From Ideonella aquatica (GTDB taxonomy: Bacteria > Pseudomonadota > Gammaproteobacteria > Burkholderiales > Burkholderiaceae_C): 64,000 nucleotides of DNA. The position numbers and the translations under genes were made by a program. The notes below the pieces were generated by a model. It was not told the origin of the DNA and searched no databases. It worked only from the letters and a program-made list of their open reading frames with translations. Shown in pieces: positions 36,142 to 43,348 of this stretch. The stretch lies in NCBI RefSeq assembly GCF_018069755.1, contig NZ_JAGQDE010000007.1, positions 124,001 to 188,000 on the forward strand, written 5' to 3'. Position 1 is the stretch's first letter. The number at the start of each line of letters is the position of its first letter.

Positions 36142-37086
36142 ATGGACGTGAGGAGTCTGTTTGCGCGTGGCAGTGACACGCCGTCGGCCGCCCCCGGGCT
36201 GCTGCGCAAGGCCGTGACGCTGCTGGCCGTGGTGGCCCTGCTGTGGTGGCTGTGGCCGCTGCGCACCGTGCCCACCGGCCACCGCGGCGTGATCACCGTG
36301 GGCGGCGCGATCAAGGGCATCGAGAACGAGGGCTTCACGCTGATCTGGCCCTGGCAGTCGCTGAGCATCTTCAACATCCGCGCCGAGGAGGCCACGGTCG
36401 AGAACGCCGAGGGCAGCACCAGCGACACGCAGCCGGTCAAGGTCAGCCTGACGGTGCGCTACAGCATCCAGACCGACAAGGTGGCCGAGGTTTTCGAGAA
36501 GTACAGCCGCGACGGCGACTTGCAGAGCTATGTGCAGACCGCCACCCAGGAAGTCTTCAAGGCAGTGACGGCGCGCTACAACGCGCCCGACCTGATCGCC
36601 AAGCGCGCCGCGGTCAGCGGTGACATCGTCACCGCACTGCGCGCCAAGCTGGCCATCTACGGCGCGCAGGTGATCAACGTCGACATGCGCAACTTCAGCT
36701 TCTCGCAGGACTACATGTCGGCGATCAACCAGAAGGTGACGCAGGAGCAGCTGCGCCTGGCGGCCGAGAACAAGGTGCGCACGGTCGAGGCCGAGCAGAA
36801 GCAGAAGGTCGCCATTGCCGAGGCCGAAGCCACCGCGCTGAAGGCCAAGGCCGATGGCGAGGCCTATGCCGCGCTGAAGGCGGCCACCGCGCAGGCCGAG
36901 GCGCTGAAGATCCAGAACGCCGCGCTGGCGCAGAGCCGCGAGGTGCTGGAGCTGCGCCGCATCGAGGTGGAAAAGATCAAGGCCGAGCGCTGGAACGGCG
37001 AGCTGCCGCAGAACATCTACGCCGGCGCGCCGGTGCCCTTCCTGAACCTGAACCACGAGGGCGCCGCCAAGGCCGGCAAGAACTGA
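36142..37086 (+). CDS. SPFH/prohibitin-family membrane protein
   Basis: 314-residue band-7 protein with one N-terminal membrane helix (about 22-40) followed by VPTGHRGVITVGGAIKG and the SPFH core, then an Ala/Glu-rich coiled coil (about 215-275). Related proteins form large membrane rings and modulate proteases such as FtsH. AGGAGGAGA precedes the start. The ArsC-like gene overlaps its stop (ATGA). Confidence 0.9.
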   Translation: MDVRSLFARGSDTPSAAPGLLRKAVTLLAVVALLWWLWPLRTVPTGHRGVITVGGAIKGIENEGFTLIWPWQSLSIFNIRAEEATVENAEGSTSDTQPVKVSLTVRYSIQTDKVAEVFEKYSRDGDLQSYVQTATQEVFKAVTARYNAPDLIAKRAAVSGDIVTALRAKLAIYGAQVINVDMRNFSFSQDYMSAINQKVTQEQLRLAAENKVRTVEAEQKQKVAIAEAEATALKAKADGEAYAALKAATAQAEALKIQNAALAQSREVLELRRIEVEKIKAERWNGELPQNIYAGAPVPFLNLNHEGAAKAGKN

Positions 37087-37430
37087 TGAGCGGCTGGACG
37101 ATCTTCCACAACCCGCGCTGCAGCACCTCGCGCCAGGTGCTGGCCGCGCTGCGCGATGCGGGCATCGAGCCCCAGGTGGTGGAGTACCTGAAGACCCCGC
37201 CCGACCGCGCCACCCTGCAGCGTCTGGCGCGCGACATGGGCCAGGGTGTGCGCGGCCTGGTGCGCGCCAAGGAGGCGCTCTACACCGAGCTGGCGCTGGA
37301 CGGCGCCAGTGACGATGCGTTGCTCGACGCGATGCTGGCGCACCCGGTGCTGATCAACCGGCCGATCGTGGTCTCGCCCCGGGCCACGCGGATGTGCCGG
37401 CCAGCGGCCACCGTGGCCGAACTGCTCTGA
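37086..37430 (+). CDS. arsC: ArsC-family (glutaredoxin-dependent) reductase
   Basis: 114-residue thioredoxin-fold protein. The catalytic Cys is in NPRCSTSRQVL (about 9-19); LINRPIVV and the following Arg-rich segment match the arsenate-reductase family Arg residues. No ars operon genes are nearby, so it may be a YfgD-like member of uncertain substrate. Translationally coupled to the SPFH gene. Confidence 0.87.
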   Translation: MSGWTIFHNPRCSTSRQVLAALRDAGIEPQVVEYLKTPPDRATLQRLARDMGQGVRGLVRAKEALYTELALDGASDDALLDAMLAHPVLINRPIVVSPRATRMCRPAATVAELL

Positions 37431-38174
37431 TCAGCCGCGCGCGAAGAACAGCGCCGCCATCACCAGCCCGGTGGCGATGACACCGCCGCGCAGCAGCTTG
37501 GGCGGCAGTCGCCGCGCCACGCGCGCGCCGGCATAGCCGCCGACCGTGGCGGCGGCCGCCATCGCCAGCGCCTGCGGCCAGGCCACCGCACCGGCCCAGG
37601 CGAAGGCCGCCACCGACAGCAGCGACAGCACCAGCGAGTTGAGGTTCTTCAGCGCGTTGGCGGTGTTGATCGAGGTCTCGCCAGTGATCGCGTACAGCGC
37701 CATCAGCAGGATGCCCAGGCCGCCGTTGAAGTAGCCGCCATAGACCGCCACGCAGGCCAGCCCGGCCAGGCGCGCTGCGGGATGCGCGGCGCCGCCGCGC
37801 CGCCCGGTCAGCCAGGGCGCCAGCGCGAACAGCGCGGTGGCGAACAGCAGCAGCCAGGGCACCAATGCCGAAAAGACCTTGGCTGGCGTCACCAGCAGCA
37901 GCCCAGCCCCGGCCAGGCCGCCCGCGGCGCACACCGCGCCCTCGGCCCACAGCCGCGGCCGCGGCAAGGCCGCCAGCTCAGGCCGGAACCCCAGCGTGCT
38001 GCCCAGGTAGCCGGGGCTCACCGCCACCGCGCTGGTGGCGTTGGCGGCGATCGGCGGCACACCGGCAAAGACCAGCGCCGGGAAGGTCAGGAAGCTGCCG
38101 CCGCCCGCCACCGCATTGAGGGCGCCGGCAGCCAGGGCGGCGGTGAGCAGCAGGATCCAGGTCTCGGGGTTCAT
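37431..38174 (-). CDS. TauE/SafE-family sulfite exporter-like permease
   Basis: 247-residue membrane protein with about eight helices and the family segment GALNAVAGGGSFLTFPALVFAGVPP, repeated in weaker form as GGYFNGGLGILLMAL. Proposed to move sulfur-containing or organic anions; substrate unknown. ATG 38174 is preferred to 38207 since it gives the normal N terminus. Convergent with arsC. Confidence 0.9.
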   Translation of the reverse strand: MNPETWILLLTAALAAGALNAVAGGGSFLTFPALVFAGVPPIAANATSAVAVSPGYLGSTLGFRPELAALPRPRLWAEGAVCAAGGLAGAGLLLVTPAKVFSALVPWLLLFATALFALAPWLTGRRGGAAHPAARLAGLACVAVYGGYFNGGLGILLMALYAITGETSINTANALKNLNSLVLSLLSVAAFAWAGAVAWPQALAMAAAATVGGYAGARVARRLPPKLLRGGVIATGLVMAALFFARG

Positions 38175-38238
38175 CGGCGCGCATTGTCGGGCCTGTGCGA
38201 TGATCAAAGCCGGTGCCGCCTGCCGGCGGTGCCGATGT

Positions 38239-38397
38239 TCTCAGGGCGGGGTGGAAGTCCCCACCGGCGGTGATGGTGGCGCCTGGCAACAGGCGCGACA
38301 CAAGCCCGCGAGCGCCCGTCCACGCCCGTGGACGGGGTCAGCAGACCCGGTGTGATCCCGGGGCCGACGGTCACAGTCCGGATGAAAGAGAACCGCA
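38239..38397 (+). promoter_or_regulatory. FMN riboswitch (RFN element)
   Basis: The leader shows TCAGGGCGGGGTGGAAGTCC, CCACCGGCGGT, AGCCCGCGAGCG, GGTCAGCAGACCCGGTGTGA, CCGGGGCCGACGGTCACAGT and CCGGATGAAAGAGAAC in the canonical order. It ends about 75 bases before the lumazine synthase start. FMN binding should reduce expression of that gene. Confidence 0.97.
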
Positions 38398-38471
38398 CCG
38401 GCTGCCGTGCCTGCACGGCGGGCCGCGCGTTCGCTTGCCCTGATTCTGGCCTTCAACTCAAGGAAATCACC

Positions 38472-38939
38472 ATGAATCAGATCCCGAAGTTCCCCTCGCG
38501 CCGCCTGGCGGCGATCAGTGCCCAGTGGCATGCGGCGATCGTCCACCGTGCCCGCGACGCCTGCACCGACGAACTGCTGCGCGAGGGCTGGCCGCCCGAC
38601 GGCATCGAGTACCTGGAGGTGCCCGGCGCCTTCGAGATCCCGCTGCTGGCGCGGCGCCTGGCCGACAGCGGCCGCTTTGATGCCATCGTCGCCTTCGGGC
38701 TGGTGGTCGATGGCGGCATCTACCGCCACGACTTCGTTGGCCGGGCGGTGATCGACGGCCTGATGCGGGTGCAGCTCGACACCGGTGTGCCGGTGTTCTC
38801 GGCGGTGCTGACGCCCCACCACTTCCATGAGCATCCGGTGCACCAGCAGCAGTTTGGCGAGCACTTCGTGCTCAAGGGCACCGAAGCGGCGCGGGCCGTG
38901 CTGCAGACGCTGGCGGTGCACCAGCGACAGGCGGCCTGA
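38472..38939 (+). CDS. ribH: 6,7-dimethyl-8-ribityllumazine synthase, RibH2 type
   Basis: 155-residue lumazine synthase, the penultimate enzyme of riboflavin synthesis. Segments AAISAQWHAAIV, EVPGAFEIPLLAR, VVDGGIYRHDFV and FSAVLTPHHFHEH resemble the type II (RibH2, decameric) enzymes of Brucella and Mesorhizobium rather than the usual RibH1 of rib operons. It is a single gene under its own FMN riboswitch. A second, RibH1-type copy is probably elsewhere. Confidence 0.9.
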   Translation: MNQIPKFPSRRLAAISAQWHAAIVHRARDACTDELLREGWPPDGIEYLEVPGAFEIPLLARRLADSGRFDAIVAFGLVVDGGIYRHDFVGRAVIDGLMRVQLDTGVPVFSAVLTPHHFHEHPVHQQQFGEHFVLKGTEAARAVLQTLAVHQRQAA

Positions 38940-38960
38940 GCGCTTGACCACCTGACTGTG

Positions 38961-39437
38961 TCAGGGCTCGGCGGCGTCCAGCAGTTGCAGGCAGTCGTCG
39001 AGCAGCGCGTGCAGCTCGGCCACGCGCGCCTCGCCCAGGCGCGCGTTGAAGGCCAGCTGCGCCTTCTTCCAGGCGCGCTTGGCTTCGGCATGCTTGGCGC
39101 GGCCGGCCTCGGTGAGCTGCACCGAGCGCGAGCGGGCGTCGTCGCCAGCGCCCACCGCCACCCAGCCCTGGGCCACCAGCGGCTGCAGGTTGCGGGTCAG
39201 GGTGGAAGCGTCCAGCGCCATCGCCGCGGCCAGCTCGGCGGGCCGCACCGGGGCCATCGCGGCGATGTGCCCCAGCAGCGAGTACTGCGAGGTCTTCAGC
39301 CCCACCTCGGCCAGGTGCCGGTCATAGTGGCGGCTGACCACGCGATCGGCCTGGCGCAGCTTGAAGTGGCTGCAGCCGCGCGGCGTGGCGGCTGTCGCCA
39401 GGGTGACTGATGGGCGGGCGGCAGGCATGGTTATCAT
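38961..39437 (-). CDS. MarR-family transcriptional regulator
   Basis: 158-residue winged-helix regulator: LKTSQYSLLGHIAAM, RPAELAAAMALDASTLTRNL (recognition helix) and the wing WVAVGAGDDARSRSVQLTEAG. It is divergent from a PaaI-type thioesterase gene with a 13-bp perfect palindrome between them. ATG 39437 or 39428 may be the start. Confidence 0.92.
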   Translation of the reverse strand: MITMPAARPSVTLATAATPRGCSHFKLRQADRVVSRHYDRHLAEVGLKTSQYSLLGHIAAMAPVRPAELAAAMALDASTLTRNLQPLVAQGWVAVGAGDDARSRSVQLTEAGRAKHAEAKRAWKKAQLAFNARLGEARVAELHALLDDCLQLLDAAEP

Positions 39438-39443
39438 TGTACA

Positions 39444-39456
39444 TGCAATGATTGCA
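39444..39456. promoter_or_regulatory. MarR-type operator
   Basis: TGCAATGATTGCA is a perfect palindrome around a central G, seven bases before the MarR gene start and 25 before the thioesterase start. The position suits mutual and autogenous repression. Confidence 0.7.
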
Positions 39457-39481
39457 TCTGCAACGGAATGGAGAGACCCCG

Positions 39482-40036
39482 ATGAGCACCGCCAGCCACG
39501 CCCTGCATGACGAGATCGCCGCCACGCTGGCGCGTTGGGAAGCCGACGAGGCGCGCGTGCGCGCCGCGCTGGCGCCGCCTGGCGTGACCCGCCCGGCCGA
39601 TGTGGCGCACCTGAGCGGGCTGGAGTTCTTCGCCGCCATCGGTCGCGGTGAGCTGCCCAGCGTGCCGATCGGCGCGTCGATGGACTTCTACCCGGTCGAG
39701 TACGAAGAGGGCCGCTTCGTCTTCCAGGGCCGGCCGAGCATCAAGTTCCTCAACCCGATGGGCACCATCCATGGCGGCTGGATCGCCGCGCTGCTGGACT
39801 CGGCGGTGGCCTGCGCGATCCACACCACGCTGCCGGCCGGCCGGGCGCAGACCACCGCCGAGCTGAAGATCAGCTACCTGCGCGCGCTGACCCATGATGT
39901 GCCGCTGGTGAGGGCCGAAGGCAAGGTGATCAGCGCCGGGCGCCAGCTGGGGTTCTCGGAGGGGCGGCTGTACGGCCCGGACGGGCGGCTCTACGCCCAC
40001 GCCACCACCACCTGCGCGATGCTGCAGCCGCGCTGA
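39482..40036 (+). CDS. PaaI-family hotdog thioesterase
   Basis: 184-residue acyl-CoA thioesterase-like protein; the hotdog core contains NPMGTIHGGWIAALLDSAVA and TTAELKISYLRAL as in PaaI/YigI proteins. Its first 65 residues form a mainly helical extension. Divergence from a MarR regulator with a shared operator suggests induction by an aromatic or acyl ligand. Confidence 0.88.
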   Translation: MSTASHALHDEIAATLARWEADEARVRAALAPPGVTRPADVAHLSGLEFFAAIGRGELPSVPIGASMDFYPVEYEEGRFVFQGRPSIKFLNPMGTIHGGWIAALLDSAVACAIHTTLPAGRAQTTAELKISYLRALTHDVPLVRAEGKVISAGRQLGFSEGRLYGPDGRLYAHATTTCAMLQPR

Positions 40037-40048
40037 GCCGCGGCCGGT

Positions 40049-40342
40049 CTACCAGCGCAGCAGCTCGGCCAGCCGGGTGACCACCCAGCCGGCCTCGTCC
40101 TCGCGCAGGCCCGAATCGGGCACCGACAGCGCGGCCTGCATGCGGCCCAGCACATCGTCCTCGGCCAGACCGTCATCGTGGTGCAGGGCCTGGGCGGTGG
40201 GCATCAGCTGCTGGGCCAGGTCCTCGCACAGCTCGTAGCGCGCGCGCAGTTCCTCGACCAGCACCAGCAGCTTGCCGCGCTGGCCCTGGTAGAGGGCGGC
40301 GAAGCTGTCGGGGATCCAGGGCAGCTGGTGGCTGGCGTCCAT
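40049..40342 (-). CDS. Conserved small hypothetical protein
   Basis: 97 residues, acidic and helical, with LPWIPDSFAALYQGQRGKLLV near the N terminus split by no obvious motif (the segment runs from residue 8). No domain recognised. It is nine bases downstream of the CDF exporter gene on the same strand, so cotranscription is likely. Confidence 0.6.
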   Translation of the reverse strand: MDASHQLPWIPDSFAALYQGQRGKLLVLVEELRARYELCEDLAQQLMPTAQALHHDDGLAEDDVLGRMQAALSVPDSGLREDEAGWVVTRLAELLRW

Positions 40343-40351
40343 GGCCGGGGT

Positions 40352-41284
40352 CTACTGCAGCTCGATCGTGGCGTGCACGATCTCCTCGTGCACGGCCAGG
40401 CGGCGGTGCACCTCGGCGGCGCTCAGGCCGGGCGGGGCGCTCAGCGTGATCGCGCAGGCAAAGCGCTCGCGGCCGACGCGCCAGACGTGCAGGTCGGTGA
40501 TGCGTGCGCCGTCCACCTCGACCACCTCGCGGATCTCGGCCACCACCGGGTGGTCCATCTCGCGGTCGAGCAGAACGCGGGCGGTGTCGGTGACCAGGCC
40601 CTTGGCCCACAGCGCCACCAGCACCGCGCCGACGATGCCCATCACCGGGTCCAGCCAGGCCCAGCCCAGCCACCAGCCGGCACCCAGCGCGACGATCGCC
40701 AGCACCGAGGTGGCGGCGTCGGTCAGCACATGCACCTGGGCCGAGCGCAGGTTCAGGTCGTGGGGATGGTCATGGTCGTGGTCATGGTCGTGGGCATGGT
40801 GATGGTCGTGCCCATGCCCATGGCCGCCCCCCAGCAGCCAGGCGCTGCCCAGGTTGACCAGCAGGCCCAGTACGGCCACCGCCATGGCTTCGGGGTAGTG
40901 GATGGCCTGCGGGTCGATCAGGCGCTCGACCGAACCGGCCACCATCAGCGCCGCCACCACCAGCAGCAGCACCGCGCTGGCAAAGCCGGCCAGCACCTCG
41001 ATCTTCCAGGTGCCGAAGGCGTAGCGCGGGTCGCGCGCTTCGCGGCGGGCCAGCGCATAGGCGCCGGCCGCCAGCCCCAGCGCCAGCGCATGCGAGCTCA
41101 TGTGCCAGCCGTCGGCCAGCAGGGCCATCGAGTTGAACCACCAGCCGGCGGCGATCTCCACCGCCATCGTGGCCAGCGTCAGCCACATCACCAGGCGCGT
41201 GCCGCGCTCGCCGGCCGGGTTGCCGGCGTCGAAGTCGTGGGAGTGCAGCCAGCCGCCGGGGCTGTCGTCGTGCAGCGTCGTCAT
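40352..41284 (-). CDS. dmeF: DmeF-like CDF divalent-metal exporter
   Basis: 310-residue cation diffusion facilitator with six helices and a cytoplasmic C-terminal domain. The transport site is in MALLADGWHMSSHALALG, and a long His/Asp loop between helices 4 and 5 (about 155-175) is typical of DmeF, which exports Co2+ and Ni2+. ATG 41284 is the first Met giving the DmeF-like HSHDFDAG start. A TMEM165-like gene lies 14 bases upstream on the same strand, so both may share the Mn riboswitch leader. Confidence 0.88.
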   Translation of the reverse strand: MTTLHDDSPGGWLHSHDFDAGNPAGERGTRLVMWLTLATMAVEIAAGWWFNSMALLADGWHMSSHALALGLAAGAYALARREARDPRYAFGTWKIEVLAGFASAVLLLVVAALMVAGSVERLIDPQAIHYPEAMAVAVLGLLVNLGSAWLLGGGHGHGHDHHHAHDHDHDHDHPHDLNLRSAQVHVLTDAATSVLAIVALGAGWWLGWAWLDPVMGIVGAVLVALWAKGLVTDTARVLLDREMDHPVVAEIREVVEVDGARITDLHVWRVGRERFACAITLSAPPGLSAAEVHRRLAVHEEIVHATIELQ

Positions 41285-41298
41285 GGCGTGATGTTGGC

Positions 41299-41871
41299 TC
41301 AAAAGAGCTGGCCGACGTTCAGCAGGGTCAGCACACCCAGCAGCGCGAACACGGCCGCGGCGATGGTGTGCACCAGCCGCATGTTGATGCGCCGGGACAC
41401 CGCGTCGCCCAGGAACACCGCCGGCACGTTGGCCAGCATCATGCCCAGCGTGGTGCCGGCCACCACCGCCACCAGGCTGGGGTAGCGCGCGGCCAGCGCG
41501 ACGGTGGCGATCTGCGTCTTGTCGCCCATCTCTGCCAGGAAGAAGGCCACCAGCGTGGTGCCGAAGACGCCCCAGCGCTGCGTGCCGCCCTCGGTGTCCT
41601 CGTCCAGCGAGTCGGGCACCAGCATCCACACCGCCATCGCCAGGAAGCCGCCGCCGATCACCCAGCGCAGCAGGTCCGGCCCCAGTTGCGCTGCGACCCA
41701 GCCGCCCACGGCGCCGGCCGCTGCATGGTTGAGCAGCGTGGCCACCAGGATGCCCAGCACGATGGGGGCGGGGCGGCGGAACCTGGCGGCCAGCATCAGG
41801 GCCAGCAACTGGGTCTTGTCACCCATTTCACCGAGGGCGACCAGACCGGTCGAGACGAGGAAGGCTTCCAT
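41299..41871 (-). CDS. TMEM165/GDT1 (UPF0016) family manganese exporter-like protein
   Basis: 190-residue membrane protein with two copies of the family signature: ALGEMGDKTQLL near residue 16 and FLAEMGDKTQIA near residue 115. Members export Mn2+ or exchange Ca2+/Mn2+ for protons. ATG 41871 is preferred because the upstream frame runs into the riboswitch. A yybP-ykoY aptamer precedes it, supporting Mn2+ as substrate. Confidence 0.92.
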   Translation of the reverse strand: MEAFLVSTGLVALGEMGDKTQLLALMLAARFRRPAPIVLGILVATLLNHAAAGAVGGWVAAQLGPDLLRWVIGGGFLAMAVWMLVPDSLDEDTEGGTQRWGVFGTTLVAFFLAEMGDKTQIATVALAARYPSLVAVVAGTTLGMMLANVPAVFLGDAVSRRINMRLVHTIAAAVFALLGVLTLLNVGQLF

Positions 41872-41937
41872 GTGATGTCCAACAGGGGCCGGCACAGATC
41901 GCGATGACCACGGCGCCGCCCCGGCTCCAGTGGCGGC

Positions 41938-42056
41938 ACGCGTGGTCAAAGGTCTTGCCAGACGGTTGAGGTTGCCCGCGCCATGGCCGCTTTCAGGCCA
42001 AGTGTGTTGACGTCGGGCCCCTGCCTTGCGCAGGGCGGCTACTCCCCCATGACGAC
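41938..42056 (-). promoter_or_regulatory. yybP-ykoY (manganese) riboswitch
   Basis: On the minus strand the leader reads ATGGGGGAGTAGCCGCCCTG, then CGTCAACACACTTGGCC, then ACCGTCTGGCAAGACCTTTG followed by ACC. These are the conserved blocks of the yybP-ykoY aptamer, whose members sense Mn2+ and typically activate exporters. It ends about 65 bases before the TMEM165-like start. Confidence 0.9.
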
Positions 42057-42140
42057 GCCAGTGTAGCAGCCACCCTGAGGCGATCAGGGTTTATCCGGGC
42101 GCTGGCCTGTCTTGCGTCAAGGGCCTCACTGAATTAGATT

Positions 42141-42154
42141 ACCGACCGGTCGGT
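42141..42154. promoter_or_regulatory. TetR-type operator shared with paaA
   Basis: ACCGACCGGTCGGT is a perfect 14-bp palindrome ending 34 bases before the diiron protein start. An identical core occurs at 62157-62170 before paaA. The form fits TetR-family operators such as that of the phenylacetate regulator PaaR; the regulator gene itself is not in this window. Confidence 0.7.
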
Positions 42155-42188
42155 TAATGAACAGACCCCACCCCCAAGGAGACACCCG

Positions 42189-43214
42189 ATGGCCAAGCAC
42201 GAACACCTGGCAAAGTCGATGGCGCTGCCGCCGATCACGCCGCAGCCCAACGTCTATCCGCTGAGCTGGCACGCCCACACGAAGAAGCTGGAAGACATCT
42301 GGGACGCCGCCCAGCGCGAGAACTGGGACCCGAAGAAGCTGCCCTGGGACACGTTTGATGCCAGCAAGTACAGCTGGGAAGAGCGCGAGGCCATCGCCTA
42401 CTGGTGGACCATCCTGTCGGTCTTCGACGCCTCGGCGCCGCCGGTGTTTGCTGCCGCCTTCATCAAGACCTACGAAGCGCACGAGGAAGATCCGGTGCGC
42501 CGCTGCTTCTTCAGCGTGACGCGTGACGAGCAGAACCACGAGCAGGTCTGCGGCCTGGCCATCACCAAGATGCTGGAGCACCCGGACCCGCTGACCTATG
42601 TGCCCAAGACCGAGATCGGTCGCAAGGCGCAGCGCAATGCGCACTGGCTGTACTACAACGGCGGGCGCTACTGGAACGGCTACAAGAACGCCGTGCCCAA
42701 GTACAGCCTGGCGGTGCTGTTCAGCAGCTTCCTGATGGGCGAGATCGCCGCCGCCACGATCTTCCACCAGATGGCCGCCAAGTGCACCGAGCCGGTGTTC
42801 AAGGAGGCCTTCCGGAACATCGGCCGCGACGAGGGCCGCCACATGGCGATCTGCCTCTCGCTGATGGAGCGCGACTACCCGAAGATGGACCTGAGCGACA
42901 AGGCGCTGATCACCAAGCAGGTGCGCGCCGGTTTCCTGTTCCTGTCGGGCGTGCTGTTCGAGCCGCCGGAGGACTTCTGGGACATCCCCGCCGACTTCGT
43001 CGCCTGGCAGCGCGAGATCGAGACCGTCGCGCGCAACGCCGGCTTCTTCGTGCCCGAATACGAGGCCAAGAAGGAGAACTGGAAGAGCGCCATGCTCAAC
43101 CTCAAGGGCGTGCTCGACAAGTACGGCATCCCCTTCCCGGCGATCCCCGAAGTGGGCATCACCGGCGAAGAGATCCGCGACGTTGACATGGTCGACATCA
43201 TCCCGGTGTTCTGA
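42189..43214 (+). CDS. R2-like diiron oxygenase/oxidase, uncharacterised
   Basis: 341-residue ferritin-like/R2-type protein of unknown substrate. Carboxylate-His pairs typical of a diiron centre are visible: TRDEQNHE (Glu114, His117), FLMGEIAAA (Glu185) and GRDEGRHM (Glu215, His218). The downstream gene encodes a ferredoxin-NAD(P)H reductase fusion, as expected for an electron supply. The promoter palindrome matches that of paaA, hinting at an aromatic-acid role. It is not BoxB or PaaA by length or motif. Starts with GGAGACACCCG upstream. Confidence 0.82.
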   Translation: MAKHEHLAKSMALPPITPQPNVYPLSWHAHTKKLEDIWDAAQRENWDPKKLPWDTFDASKYSWEEREAIAYWWTILSVFDASAPPVFAAAFIKTYEAHEEDPVRRCFFSVTRDEQNHEQVCGLAITKMLEHPDPLTYVPKTEIGRKAQRNAHWLYYNGGRYWNGYKNAVPKYSLAVLFSSFLMGEIAAATIFHQMAAKCTEPVFKEAFRNIGRDEGRHMAICLSLMERDYPKMDLSDKALITKQVRAGFLFLSGVLFEPPEDFWDIPADFVAWQREIETVARNAGFFVPEYEAKKENWKSAMLNLKGVLDKYGIPFPAIPEVGITGEEIRDVDMVDIIPVF

Positions 43215-43241
43215 GGCCCCCAGGCTCCCTGGCGGTCGCCA

Positions 43242-43316
43242 CCCCCCAAGGGGGCTCGCGCAGCGGCCCGGCGAAGCCGGTTCCGCGCGCGGTCCTTGAC
43301 GGGGCGGCGTACCGCC
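43242..43316. repeat. REP-like multi-hairpin intergenic repeat
   Basis: Three stem-loops follow one another: CCCCC-AA-GGGGG (about 43243-43254), CCGGC-GAA-GCCGG (43268-43280) and GGCGG-CGTA-CCGCC (43303-43316). Similar GC-rich elements are scattered between genes in Burkholderiales. It lies between the diiron gene and its reductase. Confidence 0.65.
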
Positions 43317-43348
43317 GCGGTCGGCGCAGCGTCAAAGCGGAGAACTGA

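Noticed and set aside
40740-40820. Short repeats of GGTCATGGTCGTG type, resembling a microsatellite or array
   Set aside because: They encode the His/Asp-rich loop of the CDF exporter on the minus strand.
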